From assembly GCA_037576195.1 (NCBI GenBank), contig CM075103.1:19468001-19532000 (forward strand): DNA of 64,000 nt. Reading direction: 5' to 3'. Below the pieces are notes generated by a model. That model worked only from the letters and a program-made list of their open reading frames with translations. It was not told where the DNA came from and made no database searches. Position numbers and translations under genes: made by a program. This document shows positions 1 to 12,640 of this stretch, in pieces. The number at the start of each line of letters is the position of its first letter. Position 1 is the first letter of the stretch. The DNA comes from Phytoseiulus persimilis (lineage: Eukaryota; Arthropoda; Arachnida; Mesostigmata; Phytoseiidae).

Positions 1-500
1 GCAGAAACCTCCTTCAAAATGCAGCAAGAATATTTCTTGGGAGCGGACTTGACGAATGAATCGAGATCGGACTGTAGCAGGTATATACTAGCAGTGTCCA
101 CATGGGTTCGGTTGCGAAGACCAGACACCCGGAATCGTAGTTCGGAATGAAAAACGGATCGAACAACTGAGCTTCCCCCCTTTCCCGCTTCTTCGGGTTC
201 TGCAGATTACCTTGGGAACCATACTTCATAGTGTTTCGAGAAATTAAAAGCGGTGACGGGGCAGATGGAGGAGAAGACAGATTCGCGATCAACCGAGCTC
301 ATAGGAAACACTCATCGTTCCTTCCACAACTGATTCACATTGGATCGACAATATAAACAAGCAGACCTATTGTAAACAAATCACCAGTAAAGTCCACGGC
401 GTAGCTGGTCACATGACGTTCGATGAGCTGGGTTTCATTTGCGCCCATATAGAAGCTCATCTGATTCTGTCAGGTCCAAACAGTGGCAATGATGGAGGGG

Positions 501-520
501 TGATACCGGGTGATACCGGG
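501..520. repeat. Two tandem copies of a 10-mer
   Basis: TGATACCGGG occurs twice head to tail. A related GGTATTCCGGG follows directly, so the short block is locally repetitive. No function is implied. Confidence 0.7.
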
Positions 521-944
521 AGGTATTCCGGGAATTCTCACCGTTTCCAAGAACCGAACTCGCGGCGCCGCTTGCCCACCAAGGTGGGGGAGCAGCCGGT
601 CAGATGCTTGAGTGGATCGATATCTCTCAGCTTCGCATCATTTACCCCGTGAATTCGGCCTATTCAAAGTACGAAAGTCGAGTCAGCGCTGCATATACGT
701 GCAGCGGAATGTATTAACAGCTGAAGGTTTCGTCTCTCGAACTCCGACTGGCTCGAACTAGCGTCGCCGCCGAACGGCATTGTCTTTAAGCGATAGCGAT
801 TCAAGCGACCTTTAACCTCGACCACCTCTTCAGTGAATCACCCGAGAACTCCAATCTGGCTCCCGAATTATTTGAGGGGCGAAACATCACGGAAATAGGC
901 GAAAACTGGAGAGACTGTTTCATCGGACCCCGGACGCCTTCAGG

Positions 945-961
945 AAAAAAAAAAAAAAAAA
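945..961. repeat. Poly-A tract (17 nt)
   Basis: An uninterrupted run of 17 adenines, the longest A run noticed in the window. It could be the tail of a decayed retroposed element or simple slippage. No target duplication or retroposon body was recognised beside it. Confidence 0.8.
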
Positions 962-3266
962 TTTCCGCGGGGATGTCACTTCGTCTCACAACCAACTCTC
1001 TTGCAGGTATCTGTGAGCTGAACTCGGATGTTCTCAAACAACACAACTTGTAGTCTCATTCGATGCAGAATTTGCGAGCATAACATCTGCTGCTCTTTGA
1101 TGCAGCTGCTGCTGACAGAAACATTTTCGTTTGGAGACTGCTGGAAGCTTATTGCATCCAACTCAGAGTTCAACAGCTCGCTCTGGAGTTCGGACTCCAC
1201 GAATCGCTCCTCCCGAGTACGCCGAGCGAAATTCAGACAGCTCTGGAGCTCAGAACAGGCCAAGCTTGCACAACTTCCTTCCAGGATCAGCTGACTGGTT
1301 CGGAATTGCTCGGAAAGAATGCCAAGCGGCGCGTTCTCGGAATATCATCAATTCATTCCGCCGTGCCGTCACTGTGGATCGGACTCCGGTTTCCGGGTCT
1401 CTCTGAGAGATTTGGATCATCCGGAAATGCCAGGCAGCGGGAAAGTCACCATCAATAGGGCTGTGATGAACTCGGCCTACGGCGAGCGATTCCGAGCAGG
1501 GGAGTCTTGCACTAATGTTGAATATGGAGAATATGTTCAGCTGATGGAATGTCCCCGTCATGATGAGCTATAAAAAATTCCCAACTCCAACGTCCGTTGG
1601 CGATCAGCGAAAGATAGACGACGTTCCCATTATCGAGCGATAGATTGGTCATGGTCTGTCCCGACAAAGACCGTTAGCAAAAGATGTTTTGTCGTTGCAA
1701 CCTATGTTCGACCATCTCGCGGGAAAACCGGAAAGGAGAGGCTATGACCGAAGAGAGTTGGGGCGCAATGATGCATCGGATGCATGAGATGTCGCTCTGG
1801 GTACGCCCGTGCTCCAACGAGTTTGTTTTGATTGATATGACCGTTTTCCGAATGAGGAGCCCATTCCCGGAAGGAACGACGGTCGCAGAGGATCGGCATC
1901 AAAGCAGGGCAAGTCCTAAAAACGACAAAAAGCCGAAAGAAAGTCATCTCCGCACAATCGAGCGTACTAATAGTCTCTCCGTCTGCAGACCAGCGCCGTC
2001 ATTTGCGAGGAGCCAACACCGCTATGTCCGGACACAATCAGCGAGTCTGATCGAGGACCGACGCGGAAAGCATCGGGGAATTCAGTGAATGTCATCTTTC
2101 TCGGATTTGTCCCATTTGAGTGGCTTCTCTGCAAGTGATTCAATCCGTGTGGGAGAACACGGATTGTTCCGATCCTAACACCCCGGCCTAATTCAATTTT
2201 TCCCCGCGGATGGGACCTTTCAAATCCTGTTGAAGATGGTCGGTGGATCTCGTGGGAGCGCCCCGTTCCTCCCAGGGACAGAGAAATCATCATCCCACCT
2301 GACTACAGGGAGACCGACGAACTTTGAGAAGGTCGCATCAATGACGTCGTCCTCTCCGAGACCTCGAAGTTCTGCTCTCAGCCACATCCTGTGTGGGAGG
2401 GTTTCCGCCATAACTATCTCGAGGTCTCGGAGTTCCGTTCCTCTGAAGCTCAGCTCCTCCTTCCCCCACGTAGTCTCACTCGTTGATAACGCCCTGCGGT
2501 TCTCGCGGCCTCCTTGAAAAGAGCGAGTGCACATCTCACCATCACGTCGTGGGGAGGATAAACTCGCTGCTCCACGCGCCGTGAGTTGGTGTTCGTTTAT
2601 TCAAATGGTGTTCGTCTGTCGCTGAAAGGATTCCCTGACAAACACAGCAGCTTCGGGAAAACTCAACAAGAAAGCCGGGCCCGGCATTGATCAAAGCTCA
2701 GCGTACCGCGCTTGCGTGAAGCTCCGGGACGCAGGAAAGACGCTCGTTCTTTTTCGCTCCACTCCGAAGCCGGCGATTTGTGGGAACACCGAGGGCTCAC
2801 TTTTGAGGGACTCGTTTCATTCTCAGCTGCGGGGTCGGAAGGTCTCCCGCGCTCGGTTCCCTCAATTTCGAGCCACGGTGCTCCTGTTGTCCTTCTCTTC
2901 TTCCTTCTTATCCTTTTTTCCGGCCTTCCGCGAGAGGTCTGCCAAGCGTGACACCTAGAGGCTGGGTTCCGCAGATCTCTGGTGTCAGAACCCGGGGAGA
3001 AGTTCTCCGACTCGTGCCTACGACGCACGCCCAGAACGAACGGGGAAGCGATACTTGGGACCCATCCCATAAGGGAATCACCTCCCCGCATGTAGGACTT
3101 CAGAACGATCCCCAGTCTTCCGAATCACTGGTTACGGGGAATCGACGGCAACACGTGCCACCGAATCAGATCTCCCCCAATCACTAGGTTGTTCACTTCT
3201 GCTCGGATGACTCTCGCGCTTGTTTGCATGGAGGAGACGCGCGGTTCTTTCAAATGTCCGCTTATA

Positions 3267-3292
3267 CAGTCCGCAACACGAATTTATCGACA
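3267..3292 (+). repeat. Left outer terminal repeat of the Tc3-like element
   Basis: Begins CAGTCCGCAACACGAA, directly after the TA at 3265-3266, and matches the inverted right end (4828-4853) at 23 of 26 positions. It is the expected outer cleavage and binding site of the transposase. Confidence 0.93.
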
Positions 3293-3439
3293 CGCATTCT
3301 ATGTGGATGATTTCCGCACCCGCTGGATAACGAAGTCAGTGTTGCCATGGGAATTCCACTAGGTGCGACAGACTTTGAGATTATATCAACCGACTGAGAA
3401 GAACGAAGTTTAGGCTCAGGATCGAACATTTTTGATATC

Positions 3440-3464
3440 CAGCTGTAACACGAAATTATCGACA
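3440..3464 (+). repeat. Left inner direct repeat of the Tc3-like element
   Basis: Contains AACACGAAATTATCGACA, the same core as the outer end, in the same orientation and about 172 nt further in. In Tc3-type elements such an inner copy is a second transposase-binding site. Confidence 0.9.
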
Positions 3465-3624
3465 GCGTTGAAATCGCGCATTCGGTTGGAGTTTCAGCGT
3501 TTTTCCTCGTGAGGCTGATACCGACGAACGTCAAGTTAGTGCTAACGAAGGACACACAAGTACGATTTGTCGACTCAGAACTCCGGCTCGTCAAGATTTG
3601 TGAGAAAGAATTCATTCCCTCAAT

Positions 3625-4620
3625 ATGGGACGAAAACCGGCTCTGACTCCTCAAGAAAGGATTCGCATCGATCAATTACACGGCTCTGGGCTCGCAGCAA
3701 GAGCTATCGGACGAGAGATCGGCAGAACAGCGGACGTAGTGCTGCGGTATTTGAGATTAGGGGCGGAGTATGGCATCAGATCGTACAAGAAACGAAGCAC
3801 AAAGCTCTCAGATCGTCAGAAACGGAAGATAATTTAGGATGCGAGCAACAAGAGTGTCTCTTGCGCTCAAATCAGAGACTCAAACAACCTCCCAGTGCAT
3901 AAACAGACCGTCTGGCGCGTTTTGAGAAGTGCGTATCATGTGAAATTCAAGAAAATGTGCGGGAAGCCCCCGCTGACGAAAAAGCACCGAGACACTAGGC
4001 TCGATCGAGCCCAGTAATGGATGAGTTGGACTTCGGAATGGGATAAAGTTGTCTTCAGCGATGAGAAAAAGTTCAATCTGGACGGCCCGGATGGATTCCA
4101 TAACTACTATCACGATCTTCGGAAAGAGCCTCGATTCTATTCCAAAAGACAGTCCGGGGGCGGTTCAGTTATGATCTGGGGAGCGGTCAGTCGCCGCGGG
4201 ACGTTCCAAATCATCTTCGTGGAGACAATAATGCGTTCCGTGGACTATAAGCTGCTACTCGAGAACCACCTGCGACCTCAAGCTTTGGAGGAAGTTGGAA
4301 CGGATTTCATCTTCCAGCCAGATTGCGCCTCCGTGCACACGGCGGCGATAATCAAAGATTGGTTCCGGGAGAGCGGAGTACGTTTTCTTGACTGGCCTCC
4401 GAAGAGCCCCGACCTGAACATTATTGAGAACCTCTGGGGAACGTTAGCTCGGCTCGTCTATCCCAATGGGAAGCAGTACAACTCAAGAGAAGAACTGAAA
4501 CCTGCGATTCTTTCTTCTTGGGCCAGAATTGGGGAACGAGACATAAAACCACTCTATGATTCTCTCCCAAGGCGCATTTTTGAGGTCATCAAGGCGAAAG
4601 GGGGTTCGACGAAGTATTAA
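3625..4620 (+). pseudogene. Tc3-like transposase with two in-frame stop codons
   Basis: A single frame of 331 codons, close to the length of known Tc3-type transposases (about 330), encodes the enzyme that cuts and re-inserts the element. Codons 1 to about 55 form a helix-turn-helix DNA-binding region (GREIGRTADVVLRYL). The catalytic domain keeps its triad: D146 (FSDEKKF), D233 (PDCASVH) and E268 (IIENLWG), with 34 residues between the last two, the DD34E spacing of Tc1/Tc3. TAG at 3835-3837 and TAA at 4015-4017 interrupt the frame between the DNA-binding and catalytic parts, so the copy cannot make full-length protein without readthrough. There are no frameshifts. The Asn that usually follows the second Asp is Cys here, a departure from the common DN motif. 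The ATG at 4021 could start only a catalytic-domain fragment. Confidence 0.93.
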
Positions 4621-4656
4621 CTTTCGAGAATTCCGAAATCGTGGAATAAATCAGCC

Positions 4657-4680
4657 TGTCGATAATTTCATGTTACGGCT
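4657..4680 (-). repeat. Right inner direct repeat of the Tc3-like element
   Basis: Read on the minus strand it gives AACATGAAATTATCGACA, one base different from the left inner core. It lies about 171 nt inside the right end, mirroring the left side. Confidence 0.88.
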
Positions 4681-4827
4681 CGAAATCGATTTTCTGGAAT
4701 CTTACGCGTCGTCTTCCTCGAATCGAAGAAATATTCTATCGCCACAATCGTGGTGATGCTGGGAGTATTCCATGGCAGCATCAACATCATCTCTCTTTGT
4801 CATCAGGAATAGTCTAGAAAACTTGAC

Positions 4828-4853
4828 TGTCGATAATTTCGTGTTGTGGGCTG
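4828..4853 (-). repeat. Right outer terminal repeat of the Tc3-like element
   Basis: Minus-strand sequence begins CAGCCCACAACACGAAA and is followed outward by TA at 4854-4855. It pairs with the left end at 3267-3292. Confidence 0.93.
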
Positions 4854-4855
4854 TA

Positions 4856-7800
4856 TCTGCTCGACTGCATACTAAACGGCAGCCAACAAGTGTTTTGAGA
4901 GAGACTTCGAGAGAAACTGTCGAAGTGCCGGGAGCGAGACGGAACGCGAGAACATATTTGCACTGCGATCGGGAAGCGTTTCGGCGGGAGCCGGTTACTC
5001 GCGGAACGTCGAGAACGTCGAGTTCATGCTCGAGCCAATCCAGAAGGAACCATTGATCGTGTTGGCCAGGTTTTCTTGCTGAAGCTCCTTGAGCGCTATC
5101 TCGAGGCAGCTTCACGGAAAAGAGCACAGGTTGGCAGCCGAAACTCACAGTCAGTTCACTCTTCTGTTTATGAGATTTGCCGCAGGGCTCCTGATACCCG
5201 ATTGAAATGTTCCCCGAAAATTTGCGGATGGAGAAGTCGCCGATCTCCAGCAAGGTAATGCATCCGGGTCCGTCGTACTAAGCGTCACAGTTTTCGGATC
5301 AGCATTTCCGGATCCTAATCTTGTGATTATTCAAATCCATAGTGGATGAGTGCCCTGTATGAAGTTCAATCTGAAGATCTCTGGGTTTGAAATTTTGCGG
5401 AGGTGCTCCCGTTGCGAATAAAGAGAGCTCGGCTCTGGTGACGGGAAGTGAAAAGCTCTCAGATACAGACCTAGCCTTCCGTAACTTCTCAAGTCCCCAA
5501 AGAATCGGCCATGTCCGGTATCTCTCTGGAGCGTGTCGATTCCAGGAGAACTCGAGAAGCTGCAGGTTGCAAACACCCTGCAGATTTCTCGGGAGCACCC
5601 TAGCGGCTCACTCAAGGTTATGGTCCGCATGTGAAAAGAGTTCGAGACATCTCGAATATCATTAAAACTCTTCGGAGCCATGCTCCTCTGATGATTGGCT
5701 AGCTCATATCCCTGCACCTTGATCATGAAAGGGAAGCTGCAACGTGGATCCGGTGTCAGCTCTCGGATTTTGAAATTTCAACACCTTTGGAAAAAATCCA
5801 GAGATACATTGAGCATCCTTCTGAGCTGCCAGCTGATTGGAAATATCCACTCGGACGTCCCGGTGCCCAGCGACGAAGCCAGCGTTTTGTCACGTGGGTA
5901 GCGATCAAGACGCGTATCGAAGTGAGTTCGACGATATCCTCTCCTCTCAGAAACGATGTCTGCCCCCCTTTTTAAGAGAACTCAAATGTTGATGTGGGGA
6001 GTACAGCAATGCGTGCGAAGGCACGAGTTCCTTCTTTCCACGCAGCTCATTCCAGATCCAAGAATTGGATGATTTGGCTTTGTCCGAAGCTCGGCTCACC
6101 AATATGTATTTGAGCAAAAGACACTCCTTTCTCAGTTGTTCACCCTCCGATCGGAAGAGCATGTTATGATAGCTGCAAACGACAAGTGGAAAGAGCCTGA
6201 ACTTGCAGGCTCCTGTGGTAACGATTGATCACATTCCTTCTTACACTGGATAGCTTCTTGATGGAAAAGCTTCAGATGGGGATATCCCAGAATCTCGGAG
6301 GGAAAAGAAACTCCCGTTTCCTGTATGACTGATGTTCGACAAGAACTTCTTCCTTTTTGGGTTTGATGGTGGTAGCCGAATCAGACCATACGAATTGGTC
6401 AGCTGAGGATTATTTACCCTGGAGCTCGAACTCGTCCCGTGCAGTTAACGTTGGCCATGCGTCGCCGCTGTGACCATGCCGATTTTCAAGTTCTGTGAGT
6501 TCAAAGATTCACCAACCGAGCGAGCCTCCCGAAATCACGAGCGAAATTCTGTCCGATAGAAGGAATTCGACTTGATAGAATTCCATGATGGGCTCGCCTC
6601 ATGAGCTGCAGTGATTATTCTGGTGGGGCTAGAATCTACCATCATAGACAATGCAGTTGCAGAAAACCTGTTGACTATCGACCGCGATTGAGTTCAGCCC
6701 GTATCGGGACGTGGGGCGAGAGACGGGCGTCGGTCGTACTCGTGAACCTATCGATGCCACTCTGAAGAGCGATATGCATCCGATGGATTCGCTCTTACAC
6801 AAAGAGACCTTCAGTGCCAGTGCAGCTGGCTTCTCGACGTTTCAATACGTGTCATATGATTCAACTTCGAACCTCCGTCTGGCCCGTCTCACAAGCTGAG
6901 ATATCGGGGGCTGGACTCATGGACATGACTCTAGCAATGACTCAATACCTGTGATAACACTGAGCGAGTCACGTCACGTCGAAGAGAATGTTTTTTTTTA
7001 CGAGACCTCGGAACCGCCTGCGCTGCACCTAACCGTGGAATCCCAGGGAGCATGGCGAAATCATGACCGAAGTATGGTCAGAACCAAGGACGACGTCATT
7101 CGGCCTCACCCGAGCCCCTTTTCAACCCTCAACACCGTGAGCACCCTTAGCAACCCGGTGTGTCGCGACCAACGGTTTGCGGACCTCTGTGCTAGATTTT
7201 GACTATGTGCTGGATGGGCTCATGTGGAAATTCGTCAAATAATAAGCTCTCTTGTGAACTTGTCTCACACTCCTTGGGAAAGCATCGGCGGCGCGTGTGG
7301 GGGCGGAACTTCTGTTCTCGATTCAATATGAATTTCAATGTCCCACCCAAACCGAAGCTGAATACCGTCCCTCCGATGTGAAGCCATATTGTAGGCTGAT
7401 AGACTCGAACAGCTATTTTAGGCATCAACCAGCCTTAACCTCCAATCTATCATTACAAGCAGATGGATGCATGAGTGTTTGATGGTTGAATTCGTCAGCT
7501 CTCTCGGCCATGTGGCATAACTGTTCGGGCTATCCTCCCCTTCACCCGTATGTTGATGGACTGATGGAAGTAGATCATTGAATAATTCCTCAGCTCCCAG
7601 GTTCTGGTCATCACGTATGCCACATTTTCTAATCTCAAGATATTTTAGCGCGACCCGTCTGCTCGTCGGATCCTCGACATTGGAATTTCGACCTATCGGG
7701 TGTTCGGGCGAGTGCCCTCTATTAGTCCTCTTGATTCTTCAGCATCATTGCTGATCGCGAGTACAGGACAGTGAATGAAAAAATGAGAAATCAAGAAACA

Positions 7801-10800
7801 AAAAAGAAGGAGATGGCAATATCCATGCGTTCGGAAAGACGATCATTCCGAGCCTGATCCGACGAACCGAGAAGGAAGGAGCACAAAAATCCAAATTGTT
7901 CCTATATTTAGCTCAATGTCGGCTCCCTTCCGTTCTCCGGGCCAGCCTGATTTTTGTTCCATCACGGGAAAGAAACATTGGTGGGAGCCCGGAGCCAGGA
8001 GCTTCCCTCTCTGGAACACCCATGAATACTTCGTCTGTCTGGCGGGCGGGGTGATCTGCTGTAACAAGAGAACTGTGACCGATTACTGCACTTTTCATCA
8101 GTTCTCTGCGAAGTTCACAAAATCCGTGGTGTCGGTACCCGCGTTCGTAGAGGATCGAATCGGCTGATCGCGACCTAATTGTGGAGGCGCTCCAGCGCTC
8201 GGACTTGTTCCTCTGCGCTTGATTCCAAGTCTGGTGGCTGGTCCTCGTGAGCACCTCAGGATCACCTTTCAGAGGTAAAATCTCGATGACACTCATCATT
8301 GTCCTTCGCTATCATTGGAATTTCGCACTCCCTCAGTACGCGGTGCTCTGGAGCGCTTGAAATGTCTTTCATGCCCCGACAGAGGATGATTTCACGAGCT
8401 GCAATTACGTGCTCTCCCAATGATTAGAACCGAATGTCGCTCTGATCGGTTTGATGATAACTTCCAACTAGACTCAAGCCTGAAGAGGGTCCGCGACGTT
8501 TCGAGTCGCTGGCAAGAATAACACGTCTTGAATCGAATCAAATACTCCGCTCCAGCAGCCCCAATGATAGCACAAGCGGTTTAAACGAAATTGTCGCAAA
8601 TCTCTGGGGTAATCATAGTGCGCTCTTGAGGGGAGATTATTATTCTGCGTTTGAAGTTCAAATTCCAAATCGCAGAGAAAACGGGAGAATTGCTGATTAT
8701 TCCTTTGATAACATGTGGCGCTGTCTCGACGCCCCGACCCGCGGGAATATGTTCGGGAGAGGTTGGAGCAGCTCCCGCGCATACCTCTGAGAATATGCGG
8801 CTCTCTCACGTCGAATCTCGGTTTTGGGCTCTTCGTTCGACGGCTGTTCCTGTATTCCGCTCCTGTGAGTTGGCGCCAGACGTTCTAGATGTTGTTGAAG
8901 TCCCTGGGCCTCGCTGGCCGCTCCAACCAACATATTTTGCTCCAATAAATACTCCTCCTCCCACATCGTGTCGTGAACGGCGGCCTTATCTGGTTGGAGC
9001 ATGAGGAAGGCTACTTCCCCGCCGAAGATCCCTGTTCTCGAAACTCATTCTGAAACTGCTGTCCGATCTGTTCCTCGGAGCTATCATCCGTTTTTCCATC
9101 CTCTAGGGATGTCTTGCGTTCGACTTTTTTCACAATTGTACGAGACTGATTTGGCGTCTCGTAATCAAGAAAATGTATCTTTCCTCGCGAATGCATCTCG
9201 GTCGGGTTGGTTCGTTGCGACACATGGGAGTAAGAAGCTCGTCAAGATGACGCTCGGCTGGGACAGTTTCCGGACGAAAACAATGTTTCCATCCATCAAA
9301 AAACTTGCGGAGGCTGCCGTTGAATTTCGCGACTAGTTGAACCATTGACGGAATTCATCACGCGTTCGCGCGAAAGGGAGGGAGGTGGCGATTCATATCG
9401 TCAGTGGAGTGCGAACAGGAAGTCGCGTAAGATCTCGACGTCCGGAAGAATTTCATTCCGTCCCTGGTTTGAGTGCTGTGCGTTCTGATGAGATTCCGTT
9501 CAGCGAGGCAATCTCGGAGCTATTCGATCCCTCGAAGAAATTCATTCGAATTGAACTTCTGTTCTCACTGCTGGCCCTCCTTTCTTTCCCGACTGGACTC
9601 CATCAGACGAGGTCGTTCGGTGGCAGACTCTCGTTCTCATCTCGGTGAAGCCGCGCCAGCATTTCTGCCCGTTTCATCTGTTCTCCTTTTCTCAGGGAGA
9701 TATTGCTCTCGAGATAAGTAGTCGAGCGGCGGACTGAGTAATGATGTCAGCCAGCGAACTCTGCGCCCACTCACCGAAAATCAAGTCAGATCCGGTGAGA
9801 TATCTCGCTAGGATATCTCCGACGCTGTGACGGACACACCGCTCACTTCCCGATTCGTGGACCGAGACCCGAAATCTCTCTCTCACGAACGACCCACACC
9901 CGAATGCGGAGTTTTCGCTCGATGTTATTCGATGTTTATTTATTTCTCAACAGTCAAACGAAAGAGTTATAGGACTTGAGGAATTCATCGATCGCTCCGT
10001 TTTGCGAGTCGCATGTCGGGAACGGCACGGCGGATCGGGTCTCGGTTAATTTCAGAAGTCTCGCCACGATTCATTTGTCGATGATCGGTGACGCGAACCG
10101 AAAACTTTCCGAGTTTCCACCGACCCGCGAACCAGATCACTAATTCCCCGCCGATGAAATCCGGCAAAAACCCTCTCAGGAAGACTTGAAATACGAAGAA
10201 CGGGGCTAGATTTCTCCTCTCCCCTTTTTACACGCCCATGACGTCTCCGCTTCAAGGAGTTCGGGATGAACTACCTCTGACCGATGATGACAAACTAAAT
10301 TATTGACCCGTGCCTCGTCCTTGTCCGGTTCTCTTGAGAGGCTACAGCCGAAAGGAAAGTATAGACACCAGGGCACCGGTCGAAACTTGAGAGTCCTGAT
10401 CGTCAAACGACACTTGAACCCTCCCAAGGATGAGGTTGCGTCAAGTGCGAGTTTATTGCGTCGTTTGCCGATGGCTCCCGAGCGCCTCCGGAGATGTTCT
10501 GATCTGAGGTGACCCCCTTCTGTGGCTCGAACTCAATGCTCACTCCGGAAACACAACAATGAGCCCGAGAGCAGAAATACGGAACCGGGTGTGTGTGGGT
10601 GAAGAAGGACCAGTAGAACTTGTTCCTGTTGACCCGCCGAGAACGATCCTATATCATGTCCCCATGTCGGGATGAGAAAACCGTCCACCCCTTTCCCGCG
10701 GAGCGAATTGTGCTCCGGCGGGTTTCGCGATCTACTTCAGGTGTGACTGTCTACTCAGGGTCAGCTGTTCTTCCTGGTCGCGTTTTAAGGAGTTTGTGTC

Positions 10801-12480
10801 CCTCAGATGGTGCCCAGGGTTGAGCCTGGGAATGCATGCTGCGCGGATTCAATTTGACTACTTGCTTGCATCAGGGGAGTCGGGACGACGTCGTTCCCCT
10901 GCGCCTGGATGAGACTTTCTTCTTCAAGCAGCCAGGAGCAGTTGGTTTTTCGGAACAGGGGGAAAAAAACCTAATTCTGCAGCCCCGTTTCCCAGCGCAA
11001 CCATCGGCTATTCTCAGAAGAAATTATCACAAACAAAACGTTTAAGCCACCGGCCTCCGATGTTTTGTTTGTGTTGAGCGTTCTGTTGATCCCGAGCCTG
11101 TTGAAAGAGAAACAGAGATATCGAAAAAAGCTCTCCAAACAAACAAGCTCTATCGATACGCGGCATTCACGCCTAAAACTCTCGGATTCCTCTGTGCTGC
11201 CGAGTTCATATCGAGGAACTACCATGACCGCAGACGCTGGTCGATACGGGGCGACGTCAGTTCGACCGGAGTCTTCCGAAATAGCTCTTCGAAGCTCTTC
11301 GGTAGAGATGTTTGCGATGTTCGGATAAACACCCCTTCGTCTTGGAGACGTCTCTTATTCGGGGGAACCTCACCGAGTTGTCGTATATCCCGCGTCGAGG
11401 GTGTCGGCGACAACGACGAGTCTGACGATTTCGGCGGAACCCTCGCGTCCGCTTTCGATTCGTTTCTGATTGAATTCCTCTTGTTCTGTTCTCGATGAGC
11501 TCAGGCGACCTCAATTCCATTCGGAGATCCGTGGGGGCTGCTGTTCCAGAGTAAGGTTTCGTTCTTTCCCGATCAACCTCGCAACCGATTGTATGTTTTC
11601 ACTGCACCCTGTTATTCTGGGAGGAACCTGAGGACGGCAGTCTGCCTCTTCGCTTCTGTTGTGTTCTCCGTTTCCCTTCGGATTTCCCATCGGGATCGTA
11701 TCTTCCTCCTGTGACCAGGCCATGGTTCTGTTGGGCTGCCGAGAACGAGCGTTCCCAGATGAACAATCGAGGGTACGCTTTGAGTTTGCATGAAAAAATT
11801 CCAAAGTCAGGGGGAAATCTCAACGAGCTGCTCCGTCACGCAGGCGCCATCGAATCAGGGCGGAGGATCCCGCCACTCTGACGACACTGATTGGGCCCCT
11901 CGTGGCAGGTATTCGCGTCGTTGAGACGAATTCCAGGTCCGTATCAAAGTGTCCTGATTCGAGCGTTACGAAGAGCGACACCCTCCTGTCGCGTCGGAAA
12001 CTCTGATTCGAAAGTTCCTTTCACTGAATCCATTCATCCGACTCTAGACATCATGGCGAGAGAGTGGAATGGAGTCAAGTCCGCCACCCATGCTCCGTCA
12101 CGAGTAGAGGCGATCGAATAAAATCAGGGCCTCAAACCGTCATTCCAGACCATCTCCCGCTGTTCCGGGATCTGACACCTGGTACAGCATGTTGACTCTG
12201 CCAGGAATCAACCGCGAGTTTTCGAAGCTCTCGCTGCCGTTCCCTGATTGGGACTCCCCGAGTTTCTCAGAGTATCAATCTCAACTCCATCGCCTCCCGT
12301 GGAGCTTGCAGCCTCCTCCAATAATAATCGTTGAGATGTGATGCTAAATATGCGCTGAATGAACTTGAAATGCTGGAAGAGTTTTTTCGAGGAGGATCCC
12401 TATCCTCGAGCTCCCATAGGGTTCCCAGAGAGACATTTGGCTTCTTTCCGCGGTTCAGGGACTGTCTCCCTCAAGCTCCG
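4856..12480. other. Intergenic stretch, no gene recognised
   Basis: No domain or RNA gene is recognisable. Many medium open frames overlap on both strands. The most protein-like reading is on the minus strand: from about 9886 down to 8470 several short frames follow one another with frame changes. At 9775 that strand has a donor-like GTGAGT (plus-strand ACTCAC). From about 6160 down to 5299 other fragments include a short leucine-rich patch (5548-5584). Neither can be assembled into a convincing gene by eye. Confidence 0.4.
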
Positions 12481-12489
12481 ACCGCCGTG

Positions 12490-12640
12490 ATGGGAGAGCC
12501 GTAAAAAACTTGAAACTCCGCGGGGTTCCTGATAAACCGTATTTCATGATCCGTAAATAGGGGTTGTGATCACGGCCCGTCCAAGTATCGGATGTTTCTC
12601 CATGGGCCGTAATTACTCCGTAAACCGTAGTACTCTGCCG
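12490..12640. repeat. CCGTAA/TTACGG-rich cluster, possible degraded element
   Basis: CCGTAA, CCGTATT and GGCCGTAATT recur at least five times in about 150 nt. They flank a TAGGGGTTGTGATC at 12557, whose start resembles a hAT-type end. Clusters of short motifs just inside the ends are common in hAT elements. No opposite end or 8-bp target duplication was found, so the assignment is tentative. Confidence 0.3.

Larger units (their letters stand above)
1..3264. other. Intergenic stretch, no gene recognised
   Basis: No known domain is visible in any frame. The open frames here (all under 145 codons) overlap one another on both strands, as expected from the low TAA/TAG frequency. Noticeable items are a tandem duplication of the 10-mer TGATACCGGG at 501-520, a 17-nt A run at 945-961 and a TATA-like TATAAAAA near 1570. 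On the minus strand from about 1357 down to 976, an open stretch rich in Glu, Gln, Ser and Leu has no recognisable homology. I do not call it a gene. Confidence 0.5.
3267..4853 (+). mobile_element. Tc3-like Tc1/mariner DNA transposon, full length
   Basis: A 1,587-bp element bounded on both sides by a TA dinucleotide (3265-3266 and 4854-4855), the target duplication typical of Tc1/mariner. The ends are inverted repeats starting CAGTCC and CAGCCC; over the first 26 nt they agree at 23 positions. A second copy of the same core (AACACGAAATTATCGACA type) lies inside each end, about 172 nt in on the left and 171 nt in on the right. This IR/DR layout, with two transposase-binding sites per end, is known from Tc3 and related elements. 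The interior holds one transposase reading frame of the expected length, so the copy is structurally complete. Its only visible lesions are two nonsense codons in the transposase. The well preserved ends and frame suggest a fairly recent insertion (inference). Confidence 0.95.

Noticed and set aside
8470-9886. Minus-strand chain of short frames with a GTGAGT donor at 9775
   Set aside because: Joining them needs a 41-nt intron and several unsupported frame changes, so no gene model can be defended by eye.
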